The notes under the pieces were generated by a model. It saw only the letters and a program-made list of their open reading frames with translations. It searched no databases and was not told where the DNA came from. A stretch of DNA of 64,000 bases from Lanius collurio (Eukaryota > Chordata > Aves > Passeriformes > Laniidae), in the NCBI GenBank assembly GCA_020086605.1, contig JACBWW010000008.1, positions 23,234,505 through 23,298,504 of the forward strand, in the 5' to 3' direction. Positions 39,851-52,668 of this stretch are shown here, one piece after another (position 1 is the stretch's first letter; each line of letters opens with the position of its first letter). The position numbers and the translations under genes were made by a program.

Positions 39851-42800
39851 AGCCTACATTATGGCTATTTGACACCCCTTTGCAGCAAATTACTTAGTAG
39901 AAGACATTTAATTATCTGTAAAAAAACCCCTATACTTCTATAAAAAGAAAATCTTCACTGCATTATCCAGGAAGAATTCTAAGTCCCCAGCAGGGTGACA
40001 ATCTGTTAGATGTTCTGAAGAAAATTTACCATTGTTGTTACTACTTGATTTTAGAGCATGTTTCTACATAGGGCAAGAATAGCAAGCCAAGTAGAGAAAC
40101 CTTTATCTTGTTAGGTAGCAGGACTTGTTCCAGGTTTAGACAACACCCAGTATTGCTGAGGTACACACACTATTCCTTCATTTATACTGTTAGAAACCAG
40201 GTCTGTTCAATTACAACTCTCCAAATTCCAGTCACATTTTTGCTCAGTTTCCAGTACAATCCTCACTGTCACTTTTGAAGAGCACAGCATAGAAAGGGAA
40301 TGTGCAACATTGCCAACAGTCTACTGGTTCTATAAATCTCTCTTAAATCAGGCAGTTCAAGTTACTGCACAATAACTACATCATTGTTTAAATTAATGAA
40401 AAAGTCACCCCTTCTCTGAGTATTTCATTGTATGCTATGAATATGCAGCAATTACAGGTTCTTTTTCCTGTTAGAGTTGGATGGTATTGAAAGAAAATTG
40501 CTCTGTGTGTACTTTACTGTATGGAATGATTCATTACAACTCATGTAATCTGCTTTTATAATATAGAAGTGTTTACTTGCTAGACTTACTTTTCCTTGCC
40601 CTGGTGCAGAGTTAGTTTATTAACTGCATTGATTAGGCTAGTGCAGTACACACTGTTTCATTAATTCACATTAAATACACAACTACATTTAAAATACAAA
40701 GTGAAGTTAAAGACTTTAATTAGGAATTTTCTCACTTGTTAGTTTCTTAGAGAGTGGTAACAAACTTCTGTGCATAGTTTTGTATAATTTCCATAAACCG
40801 ATCTTCCTCCATAAATACACAGGCTTCACTGCATGTGTGGGCAAAAGTTCGTATTTCAAACTGGCCTCACTCCTCTGAAAGCAAGCCACAGGTGGCCACC
40901 ATCAGTCAGTGGTTCTGGGTGCAGCTCCATCCTGGTACAGGAGGAACAGTTCTGGTTCAGGAGGATCAATGTGTGTGTTGGTGGCTAGGCTGTAGTCTGT
41001 AAGTCTGCCTGAGAGAGCAAAAATCCGCTGGGATCACAAGCTTTGCCACTGGGAGGGAGAAAGACTAACCTCTCCTGATAACACCAGGCATGAACCACTG
41101 ATGAGCTGCTAATTCTCGCAAGTTGCCTCAAAATACAGCAATGAGAGGACAGAAAATTGGCAAGTGTGAGTTTAACAGAAGAAAATATGAGGGCAACAAA
41201 AGAGCAATGAAGGAAATACACACAATAGCAGGAATATTAAGAATGACAGAGATAACTGGATGGGGAAAATTTGGCATGTATATTATTTTACAGGGTGTCT
41301 GACTGAAGCTGATTGTCCGTGAAGTGGTTTTGGCTGGCTTGCAGGTGAAGATATTCAAAGGCTTGAAAATCTTCAGTAGATGTTGCAGTCACAGATGTGG
41401 TTTGGAGGACAGGACAAAGGAGACTAGTTTCTCCCCCCCAGGTCAGCATTTAAACCATTGGATGTACTCAGATACAAGCGTAAACACAGACATTTAGGGG
41501 CACAATTTCAGGCTTCAAATACCTTAAAATGTGTTCATTTTTTGAGTTTTCTTATAAATTATAGCCCTGTCTTGCAATTAATTTTCAGCATGTGTTTTGT
41601 ACATTTAGAAATCCCAAATAATTTTCTGTTAAAGACAGACAGGCAAAGTGAAATCCTTTCTTCTCCACGAGATACTGTCACACAGGCCCAGACAAATGGT
41701 TTATCTAAAATATATACTACTGGGTAGGAAGCAAGAGCAGTAAAAGCAACTCCGAAGTGCACTTCCTTGGCCTTCCCTCAGATTTTTCTGCTAGTCTTCA
41801 AAGCCATCCTTAATCCCAATGGAAAGTGATATGGAAATACTCTTTTTCTCTCTGCCAAAATGAATCTTCTCTTCAGCTGAAATGGTTTAGCCAGATCACA
41901 GTGGTATAACTTACGCTTCCCTGTGCCAAGCTTTCTGATTCTGGCTCTTGGAATGTGTCTGTAGCAATTTCTTCTGCATAATGGAACAAACTTCTAGCTC
42001 AGAAATACTTAAACTTCAGGAAATAGGGCAACTATTCTAAAGTCTTTGTTTTAAGGTGGAAGTTTTAAACCTTCCTTCTCAACAGTTCTGCCCCCATCCA
42101 CGTACACCAGGATGCACCACATCGATCAGGGTTTTCAGCTTCTCAGATTTTACTGCCAGCTCTGCTTGGATTTGTGTTCCATATCTCACTCCATTTAATT
42201 AAGAAAAAAGGCAAAACAGAAAAAGGCCAGAGCAAAAATGAACCAACTAGAAGAATTAAGAAGAGAAAATCGTCACCATGAATGAATGACTACCAACTAT
42301 ATTATGTCACTACTATTTACCAAGAGAAGGCAAGAATATTTATGCTAAAGCCAAGGAAGATTCTGTCCTTTTGTTCCTTCCTAACAAGATTAGGAGTGTA
42401 ATATACACAAATAAGTCTAGTTTTTGTGATTATCAAAGAAGTTATTAAAAATAAAAAAATACCTGAGAAATGGTTTGTCACTCCACTGACTGCATCTATA
42501 AAATTTGAGTGCACCTAAATCACAAAACATATTTACAGACAAGACCACTTTTCTGAATGGTGCAGGCCAAGCAAGGAAGTTCCTGGTACCTCCCAACTCC
42601 ATGAACTGATGGATTAATTTCCTTTTCCTAGAAGAGAATATGCTGCCATTCAAAGGCACCTTTCTGCTTATTCTAATTCTAATAATTCCTTCACATGGCA
42701 TAAAAGACTTTAGACAACATGTCTGCTACTACACTTCAGGTGATGGCAAGACCCAACTGCTTTCTCTCAATCCAGTGAGAAGACCCCTCACCTTGGGAGC

Positions 42801-45800
42801 AGCAGAAAACCTACAGGGGGTGGCTGAGCAGCTATGACACCACCCAGAAGAAAGCACTCAGAATTATGCACATCGAAACAAGGTAGCTGCACCTATTCTT
42901 GGTGTCCAAGCTCCCAATAGTCATTAGAGACTAAGTCAAAACAGGCCCTGGAACAAAGAGTAGCCAATGGAGTTAATTTACTTGCCTGAAAAGAGATGGT
43001 CAAATACATTTCAGATCCCTGGCCTTAAGGTTTTTCACAGAGCTCTTTAAGCTTCTGACCATTCCAGAAAGATGCAGATGTCCTGCAGGTGCTCTGATAT
43101 CACCAGGAGCCCTGCACAGAAATCTTGGCTGCTCAGGCATGTCTTTAATGACACTGAAGCCCTGTGCAAGCGTCATGGATTCAAACTCCAGCTCTGCAAC
43201 TGGAGCACTGATACCCAGTGCACACATACAATTAGATGGTTTATCATGAATATGTAGGGCACACAAAGAATCAACAATAGACATCAGTAAAACAAAAGGA
43301 CATCCTGATGGAAATAAAAATTCAATTGGATCTGTTTCAGAAAGGAAAATAACTAACTCTATTTTCTTACATAAAAGTTATGCAAATAGAATATTTGAGC
43401 ATATCAGATTCATCAAATAATTTTAAAAGTTGTGATGGAAAAAGGTAAATACATTTTTTCAAATCAGAAGAGATAAAATGAACAATAATTTAAAGCTTGT
43501 AGCTCTTAAAATTGTCATTGTGCAAAACCAGTTCACTCAAAATTATTTTTCTTGTGCTATCATTAAATATGAATGCCTCTCTAAACCTGTTTCAGAAGAT
43601 GAATTAACATAATCGTAATAGTCTGGAATGAACTTTGATCTAGCATAAAAATACAGTAAAAGACATTTCCCACTTTTTTTCATTGGGAATAAATTAATTT
43701 TGGAACTTCTTGAGCTTATGTATTGTTTTATTAACTGGGACTAATTCCCAGTTTATTCCTCTATGTCCTTATGTGACCTACACTCATCAGTTGTAGAGAA
43801 GGAACAAGCAAACAACATTATAACCTTCATTCTGCTTCCTAAATATATTTCAGTCTGTGTCTGGAGCACATCCCCTCAACTGCTTCTGATGTCAGCAGGG
43901 ATAGTAACCAAAATACCTTGTTCAATTCTGGATACGTATTTGAAACATCACAGTTATATTAACATAAAATCTCAAACACAAACTGTGTATTTGTACACAA
44001 ATATAAGCTTTTTCTTTTTCCTGAACTACAATTAATACTGCACAGATGTAGGAGATCTGCTTACAAGGCAGCACTCTTTCTTGTTTATGTACCTAATTAA
44101 CTAAATTAAACTAAAATGTCAAAATCACACAATTTCCCATCTTCAAAGGAATCTAAATTCCCAGAAGCCTAATTCTGCTGACAAAAATGTCTTAATCAGC
44201 TGTGAAAATGGGCCCTGTGCTTTCTAATCCTGAAGGCACAAAATCCATTTACCTATGGTAATTATGCACCTATTAGAAATTACCTTCCTATTGTTGTGGC
44301 CTTTTCTTTCTTTCTTTCTACTCCTGCCTCTGTTCTGCCCTTGTTATTGTACATCAGGCAGCTCTCAGGCATGGACAGCATGTGGGTCAGCAACCCTGGC
44401 AAAGGGCTGAAAGTCCCAGATCTGCTCTGAATTACAGTCAAAGACCTGGGGCAGTGGACATGCTTGGTCACTCTGAGCATCACCCCCTCAGAGACAGTGG
44501 GCACACCTATCACTTCATGCTCGCTGCAGTCCCAGTTTAGGAAACTGGCAAGCCAGCCTCTTTGCGAGAGGAGAGCATGAAAAACAAGCTAAACCAATAG
44601 AAAGCCTCCAGCAAAACTGGCTACCAGCTTGGACACAGCAAATAGGTGACTGAATGTCCAATATCTGGTCTCAACTGTTGGGCAGTTGCCTGGCCAGCTG
44701 CTGGCCTCCCATCCTTAATCCCGCCAGAAGGAAACATATATGGGATTTCACTCTGTCAAGGGTAGATCTGGCCTCATGGCAGAAAGCCAGCCCTAAGCAC
44801 TCTCTTGTAAGGCTGATCTTCAATTTTGTTTACTTTCATGACACAAAAGCATCCCTTGTACAAGTCTATATTACACTGCTTCAGTACTGGGATTTGGTAC
44901 AAGACTACCCAGCATATATAATTTTTATTTCTTCTGCTGCCAGAAGAACTAGAACTACTGAAGTGAATTTTTTAGGGAACCATGACACCACAGATCCAAT
45001 CCCCAGGCAACTTATCAGATATGGTGCAAGTACAGAGCACATTTAGTTAAGTTTATACAGCAAGACTGTGCTGGGCAGAGCACTTTAAGATTGTCAGGAT
45101 TCATCACCTGAATGGGGCTGGATGCTCATGAGAACTTTTGCAGATATGAGCACATTCACATAGAAGAAAAAAAGGACAAAACATATAATAAACAGATCTT
45201 GTCTAATACTCTGTCCTAAATCACAAAAGAACAGCAAATGGATGTTCTTTTATGCTGTTATTGCAAATACCCATGTTCAATTTATACTTCCTTCTCTAAC
45301 ATTCTCAACTGAGCAGGTGCCCAACTCAGAACGAATGTGTTAAAGCATTAGAAGCAATTTAGTCATTAGCAGTCACTAAACAAAGTGATTCCGTTCACAT
45401 ACACAATCTTTAATAGTACAACAACTCAGGACATAAATATTTAGTACTTGTGTCTTGTATTTAAGCACAGAAACAACCAAAATATTCTTAGTTTTTTGGT
45501 TCTGAAGGTAATCTCATGGAAGTTAACTGTTTCATCAGTATAGACAAAGTCACACAAAGATGACGCTGTGGTCAAGTTTTTTTGTAACACAGATTGTTAG
45601 GACATCTGGACCACAGGTCACCTGCCAAGGATCATATAATCTTCATGTGCTGTTAAAACTCAAGAGAAAAATCAGTTGGTCCAGTAGACTACCCTGGGGA
45701 TTATTTTTGACTGTCGAATGAGTCTACTGTAAAATGCAGACACGGCAGGGGAAAAGATCAAGTCAGGACACATTAATTTTTGTTCTACTGATCATTCTGT

Positions 45801-47220
45801 AGTGACAATGAAGAGAAGCTGGTACATGTATTTATTTCATAAAAGTTAAAGAAAAACCCTTAACTAGCAGTCTTATAGATTCTTTTCCTCGTAATACAGA
45901 GGACAAGCATTTGAGCCACACACATAGAAGTAAGTAAACAGAAACTTGTGTTTTCTCTGTCCAAACCTGTTTGCTAATGAACAGAATCAACTTTATAGAA
46001 GAATTGTCTGAGAACCAATCACCTGAGTTTTAATTATTTCTTGTTTCACCTTAATGTCTCCATTAACATCAAAGTCATATCCCATATGCCTCTCCAGTGC
46101 TTCAGCCCATACAAGATACCAAGAAATTCAAAGTATGCAATGCCAAGAAAATACAGAACTGCATCATACAAAGAACTATGGTTATACCTTTAAAATGTAG
46201 GCCTGTTGTGACTACAGGCAACGATGTCATAACGTTTTGGTTTAGTATCATATTCTAAAATTAGCACTAGAAAGGCTAATGGAACATGTGTTGCAATTAT
46301 ATATATGTTTAATTTGCACTCAGTAACACAAAAGAATGGTGCTAAAGGAAAAAAATTGAAAGATGTCAGAAATTTTCATTGACAATTGTATCACTTTATT
46401 TAGAATTTGCTATGGAAGTTGTTTTCGTTACACTTTAAATAAAATTGCTAGATGAACTGCCACTTCTGACTTGCTTTGCTAACACAGATTATGGGTAGGA
46501 AGTCAGGAGGGGCACCTGTTTACAGAGCTGCAGCTGCTCTGTAACTTTGGGAGAAGCAGACACGTCTGCATAAAATGAGTTATTATTATGGAAAACTGTT
46601 ACTGCTCTCTGTTCTGAAGATCAGAACAGCACAGAACCAACCAGGTTGAGCTGCACTTCGTTACATAATTAGCATAAGCAGATAATCTGACACAAAATGC
46701 AAGCCCCATTGGAGTCTGTAGGTTTTGTTAAATGACTTAAAGACCAGCCCCAGGTGGCTGGCTGAGGGTACATATTCTTTAGAAATCACACAGTCTCTAC
46801 TCAAGAATTACTAAATTTATTTCTTAAGAAACTTGTTCATACTGGCCTGAGATTCAAACCATACAGTCTTTAAATGTTTCCTCTGTATGTCCAAATAGTC
46901 CTATACTTAACATATGAATATACTAAAAGACTTGTTTGAGGAAAAAACACTAGTTCACATTAAAAAAAATGAACCTCATACAATTCTTTCCTAACTTCAA
47001 TACCCATGCAAAAAAAATTCGGATGTCTAACACCAACATTGATCCATCTTGCTTACAAATCAAAAACTGTCTATGAAATTCACCTTCATTTGGCAACATG
47101 TCCCAACCTCATCCACTATATTTACAAAAAGATTAACTGAGGCATTTTTCACATTACGTAGCTGGGTTACTGCAATCTAGAAAGTTGCACAGTCATGAAA
47201 AATTCAATATAAAAATACTG

Positions 47221-47251
47221 TATATATATATATACAGACACACACACACAA
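47221..47251. repeat. TA/CA compound microsatellite next to the GHR exon 2 donor
   Basis: (TA)7 at 47221-47234 is followed by a short CAG and then (AC)7 at 47238-47251. On the GHR strand this reads TG repeats followed by TA repeats, starting 28 bases into the intron from the GTGAGT donor. Confidence 0.95.
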
Positions 47252-47273
47252 AGGCATGGAAATGTATCATTAA

Positions 47274-47280
47274 ACTCACC
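47274..47280 (-). other. GHR: 5' splice site (donor) of GHR exon 2
   Basis: Minus strand reads G|GTGAGT, with exon end at 47280 and intron start at 47279. It matches the U1 donor consensus at all six intronic positions. The junction is phase 1 (70 coding nt = 23 codons + 1). In birds the next exon is expected to be the one orthologous to mammalian exon 4, because chicken GHR lacks an exon 3 equivalent (established knowledge). Confidence 0.85.
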
Positions 47281-47359
47281 ATCACTTGCAGAAAGCGAGT
47301 CATTTGCACAGATCAGTGCCAAAATAAACAGCAGATGCCGAAGATCCATGCTTCTAACT
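47280..47359 (-). CDS. GHR: Growth hormone receptor, start-codon / signal-peptide exon (exon 2), partial gene
   Basis: Seen: on the minus strand a pyrimidine-rich stretch ending in CAG precedes 10 bases of 5' UTR. Then come ATG at 47349-47347 (A at -3 and G at +4, a strong start context), 23 codons plus one base, and a GTGAGT donor beginning at 47279. The peptide has an n-region MDLRH, a hydrophobic core LLFILALICA (residues 6-15) and a polar NDSLSASD tail, a typical secretory signal. Known: GHR is a class I cytokine receptor in the plasma membrane that binds growth hormone as a dimer and signals through JAK2/STAT5. Vertebrate GHR exon 2 is about 80 bp, begins just before the ATG and encodes the signal peptide (human MDLWQLLLTLAL...). 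As I recall it, the chicken peptide differs from this one at only a few residues. Inference: the rest of the receptor lies below position 1. The open frame continues to 47167 only by read-through into the intron. Confidence 0.9.
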
Positions 47360-47389
47360 CTGTCATAACAAAAGACAGTAAAAGAGTTT
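47360..47389 (-). other. GHR: 3' splice site (acceptor) and pyrimidine tract before GHR exon 2
   Basis: Minus strand reads a T/C-rich stretch with 'cttttactgtcttttg' followed by TTATGACAG|AGTTAGAAGC-ATG. The acceptor so close to the ATG implies that the GHR 5' UTR comes mostly from one or more separate upstream non-coding exons, as in mammals, where several alternative first exons splice onto exon 2. Confidence 0.8.
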
Positions 47390-50300
47390 CTTTATAAGCA
47401 AATACTACTAATAAAATACATTTAAGCTATCATCCAGTTTTATTGAATTTCTGATTAGATTTAAACCAGAAATACGTATAGTTTATTGTTCATTGCCTCA
47501 TAAAGTAATACATCATCTTGTAGTCTAGAACAAATAGTAAATACTCTATTTACAAGAGAACTAGCTTATGTGTCTCTAGTTCATTAAATAGAGGGAGGAC
47601 AAATCAAGTATTGTCAATTGATAGACTGCATCCACAAATGAATTTACAACCTCCAAGAATGCAAACCTTTACAATCCTAGCATAAACCAACAAGCCTTTA
47701 CAAATTCCCCAAAAAAGCACACTCCTCACTTTCCTTAAATCACTTGAGCCTCATTTGCACTTAATTCATCTCACACATCATACAATCCCATCACACAATA
47801 CTTTGACCCTGCCATTATCACCAGCATCTGGTAAAAACAGTGAAGGGCAACAGCTGCTCTGTGCTGGACTTGCAGACTGTGCAGAGTTCTGCACAAAACT
47901 GTACCTTGCAAAAAACCCAAAAACTCACGAGGTGTCCATACAGCAGTATGGGGAAAGCATCCATACTATGGATTATGACTTGACCACGAGCTACAGAGAA
48001 TACCAGAGACCTTCAAAACTAAAGCTACAACACACATGCTGAAATGAACATGGATGGTGGAACAAGTCAGGCAGCAGTTTGTTCTGTGGCACGAAGCCAC
48101 TGCGACACACCAACGCCCCACTCAGAGAGGCAGAGAGAGAAAATAAGAGCTCCCCTTTCATATTTGACTGTAAATTGGTTTGACAGACCTTGATTCTACA
48201 CCAGACTGTTTTCAATTAGAGATTTTCTTTCTTTATCTAACAGGAGATTAAATCACAAGTGTCCAAACAGCCAAGCCCATTAATGAGTAACAATCTCTAA
48301 GTGGGTGTTATCAAGTAACAAAAAATTCATGCTATCAAATCTGAGTGTCAGAAACTAGTCAGTTTCTTAGTACAGTTATTAAAATTTGAATTAGGTTAAA
48401 AACCATTAGACACAAGAATGCAGAGTATGTAAAGCTATAGTAATGCCAAATTTAAAAGGTAATACTCTCAGTTTTCTTACACTAAGAGAACAGAATGAAT
48501 TACACTAGAGAAAAAAATCAAAACTCTTGCCAACTTCAGATTTCTCATCCATGCTGTACAGTATAAAATGTGAAAATTAGAAGGTATTTTCTTACGTCCT
48601 CATTAATGCAACTGCTCAATATTCTCAGGTTAAAGGCTCAGTATAAAAGGCATTTACTCAAACTGCTCTAGACTAGCAGAACCTAAGCCAGACCTGCAAA
48701 GGCAAGCCAGGAAATGCTCCCCACTGCACACACATCGGGACAAGGATGCCCAGAAGCACCACCCAGACAAGCTTGGGCCAGCCTGAGTGGGCATGGGCTG
48801 CTACACAAAGAGAAGGGCTGTAGGAGCTCTGTGGACTAGCCAGGCACCAGCAGGACTTTTCTGTGGCCAAGTAGACATGGGTCACTCCAAACAGGACTCT
48901 CCTGTTCTCAGTGGACTGGGAGTAAAGAAAGGGTACAAAAGTGCTTTAGTGAGGACCTGGGCAATGTGGGAGTGGGACAGCTTGGGGAGCAGGACCAGGA
49001 GAAGTGACAACAGCAGCTGTTGGAATGCACAGTCCTGGGACAAAGTTAATAAAGCAAATCACAGGCCTACTCTCAGAAGAGAGGCTATACTGCCACACTA
49101 CAAGGTTCATCTAAGATCAGCCATATTTTCAGGTAGCTCCATTGGTCCCCCTGCTTCATCCATACTCTTGTTTAAAGGACTCTTATTATCTTTTATTAAT
49201 AAATCTTCTACAAAAATGTGCCCCTATGTTTGTCAATTCCTCTCTTACACTATTTCTACCCTACCAGTCTCTTCTCCCCTTCAGCTCTTCTACTTTCTCC
49301 CTAAAGTGGAGATTTTCTCCTTTACAGGCCTGAGCACAATGTCACTTTATTTACAACTCTCTCACTTTCTTCCTTCCTTCCCAGTACCCCAGTATCCCAT
49401 GCTGCCTTCCTATTCACACTTTCCTGTTCTCCCTCGTCCACTAGCGCCTGCCAATCTTCCAACCACGCTTTTCCAAGCCTTTCTACTTCTTCCTGCTTAG
49501 TAACAGCCACAAGAGAAGGCCCAACCCTCATAGGAGTCCTCCCATGAGAACAAACGTGATCAGAATCCATCCAGAGCACACTGTTTAATTTTTCATAACC
49601 ACCCTGATTAACTCTGGTGGGACCAGGGTTGGTGCCCACATGCAGCTGTCACAGCATGGCTACCCTCTCCATCCCTGCATGCCTGACTGGTGGCCATCCC
49701 AGCTTCCTTTCAAGAAGAGTGGTTTGACATCTGAAGCACTAACCCAGTAGACTGGAAAAATCACAGAGGTTAACAAACACTGCACTTCAGTAAGGTCTTG
49801 TTATTGCAGATGAAAACAACTCCCTTCCAGTACTGCTGTCCCTCTTTCACTGGCAGACTTGTTTACATACCTGCAACAGGTCAGGAAATTGTTCCAGTTA
49901 AAATGAATCCATAAATATTCATTGTAATGAACCTGTTTGCAGACAGGTTTTATCAGGACTCCACAAAGACACAGCTCAGGAGCAGAGCTGGGGCAGAACA
50001 TGGGAGTGAGCAGTCAGGGTGGAGGGGAGGCCACAGACACAGTCTCCCTCCAGAAGCAGCTATTACTTGTGTAAGAGCAATTCTACAATTATTGGGAAAT
50101 TCCCTGCTCAGTCACAGACCTTGACTAAAACAACCAGCTCTCTGAAACAGGGCACAGGATTAATTCATGTTCCTAAACCTCAGAGATGATCAAAATTTCT
50201 CCTTCATCTCTTGCCTTTTTGTCAGTAAAATGCAGTATAGAAACAAATGATGCTTCTTCAGTGAACTCTCACAAATGCCAGAATCTCAGCAAGACAAAAA

Positions 50301-52563
50301 ACACTGCCTCTGTTCTGCCTAAAACCACACTGGTTATCCCACTGAGTTATCCATTCAGACAAGTTGTGTCTGTGAAAAACATCCAGTTGGTATACTCTGA
50401 ACATACCCAATATGGACAGGACTGTGCTCACAAACAGTAACTGCTGTCATCCAAAAATATGGATGCATCATGCTCCACCCTTTGTGCAACAGCCTCTGTA
50501 AAGGACAAGCTGTGCTATCTCCTTGGAGCTGCAACCCAGAGCCCTTGGGACAGGGCTTGTACTCAAGGCCTCACCCAGGCAAATGGAGCTCTGCATGGGG
50601 TGTGAAGCACCAGGGACGTGACCCCTGCATCCAGCACAAACACCAAAAGCTTGGCTGGGCTGCAGTTATGATGGCCACTACCAGTGGTATTTGAGATGAA
50701 GAGAGAGTTACACTGCCACAGCTCCACTCTCATGGGAGAAAATCTGGCAGAAAGCAGGAGCTGCCCCATCATGGAACCACTTTTGGTGGTACAGAATAAA
50801 AGTTCTGAGAGAAGGATCCTCTGAAATGCCACCTGCCTCACCATCAGACAACTATTGCCTTGCAGAAAGTTCTCAAAAATCTGTTCTGTAATGACCCACT
50901 GCCCTTCCTCTAAGACACTCTTGAGAGTTTGATGTCAATAAGAACAGTATTGTCCAGAGGCTTCAGTGTTAACATAGCAAGAGACAGCTTCTCTCTAGAC
51001 ATTAGGACAAAACTGACCTTTTACAACCAGTAGTATCTCCCTCCCAACATCTACCCTATGGGCCTATGAAAGACGAATGGCACTAATAAAGTCCCTCTTA
51101 CTCAACAGAAAAAAAAACCCTCAAGTATCTGCAACATACACTGTTCTAAAGAATAATATTCTGTGTCTTACCCAACTCCAGCAGAATGTAAGAATGAACA
51201 GAGTTAAAATCAGGGAGAAAAAAATTACAGCAGCTGACTGTCCTCAAGCCAACTGAAACTTGACCACAGAAACATTTGGCTAGAGGTCAGCTCAGGCTAA
51301 TTACATCAGTACAGAAAGGGAGCCAGGAGTTATAAAAAGGATAAAAAAAAAATCTTGGCCCTTTTCTATAGCAATGTTGGAGTAAGGTCAATCACAAGTG
51401 AATTTAAACACAACATCTCTCCAGTGGGATGTGAACAGAGTCAGCATAAACAGGAGAAACTGGGCTAAGAAGATTCTTGACAAAAGGAATGGTTTAGTCA
51501 CAGCACGCTGAGTTGTTTGTATCTACTTTGGTCAGGTAAAAATGTTAACACTCAAAGTAAACCAGAAGGGGTATTGCTTATAAACAAAACTTGTTTGAAG
51601 TGAGATCTTGACCTTTAGATAGTTTCTGAACCTGAAAGAACCAGAAGGAAGGAGAAGAACAAGGACATTGCCCTGCACCTATCATGACATTTCTTTTACC
51701 ACCACCATTAAGTCAGTGTATTCCAAATATGAGAGTTTTTCCCCAGTAACCTCCTCCCTTTCTTGCCACAGCATCATCTCTGCAACTCATACAGAACCAA
51801 TAGTAACCCCTCTGCTGCAAACCAAACCACAAAATTACCGAGTGAAGGATTAATCTGAAAAGTTTTCCATACATTGCTGTTTCATCATTCCATTAGATCA
51901 TAAAAAGGCAAGAGTGTGCCATGCATGTGAACATACACCAGAAGATCCACCTCCAAATAAGAACAAGTGCTGAGAAAGGAGTGTAAATCCAGGCTTTCCA
52001 GGTCTGTCCTGAGTCTTTATTGCAACTACCAAATATGTATTCATGCACTTGTGAAGAATTTTTCTGGGTGAAAGGTCTTTATTTTTCACAGTGTGGACAT
52101 TTCTTACAAGTTATTTCAGGGCAGGACCAATAACACCAAGAGGTAATCTTTCTGTGCTTGCCTAAAAACATCCACACCACTTTGGCTGATCATGCATAGC
52201 TGAAATCCCTTTGCCTGCATACCCTCATTCCCCTGAGTGCCAACAGGATGGAGTCATTCTGCAACTGAAATTAGTTTTAGCCCTTCCAATCAACACAATC
52301 TAAAACTGCAATGGACTTAAAGCCTTCTTCCCTTGCTTGCTGATATCAAAGCTTGATTAAGTCATCAGCAGCCCTTGGACGAGTGCCTGTTTTTATAGAG
52401 CCCTTGAAAGGGTTATATATTCAGCCACAGTAAGAAACATGAATAACAAATTTTTTGCCTCAGCTGATATGAGTAACACACCATTCGCCTATTGTGTGCC
52501 ATTATCCTGGACATAGAAAGAACATGGAATGATACCACAGAAGCAGAAGTTACGTACTCCAAA

Positions 52564-52668
52564 TTAAAAAAACAACCAAACAAAAACCTCACAAAGGGCA
52601 CATTTCAACTAAAAAAAAAAAAAAACAACAAAAAAAAACCCCACCAAAACAAAAAAAAAAAAAACCCT
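52564..52668 (+). repeat. A/C-rich low-complexity tract
   Basis: A-rich sequence with C interruptions. The core at 52611-52668 is A15, CAACA, A8, CCCCACC and then A14 before CCC. Same style as 17413-17496 and 57213-57243. Confidence 0.88.

Larger units (their letters stand above)
1..47279 (-). other. GHR: GHR intron following the signal-peptide exon (5' portion, runs off the left edge)
   Basis: No other exon was recognised in this stretch. I scanned by eye on the minus strand for sequence encoding the conserved CRSPE...TFSC-W-TD cytokine-receptor start and for later receptor exons, and found none. 1-4500, 5230-10560, 15650-17400, 17500-19450, 24380-26030, 26340-31000, 31960-33390, 33870-35850 and 39850-47220 are AT-rich with only short chance frames. 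4500-5230, 10730-11170, 13450-13830 and 21440-22400 are locally more GC-rich but match nothing I know. Named repeats are listed separately. A very long intron here fits mammalian GHR, where this intron is also tens of kilobases. Confidence 0.7.

Noticed and set aside
47167..47279. Extension of the GHR exon frame to 60 codons
   Set aside because: Residues after position 23 are read through the GTGAGT donor into intron and the CA/TA repeat (VCVSVYIYI), so they are not part of the receptor.
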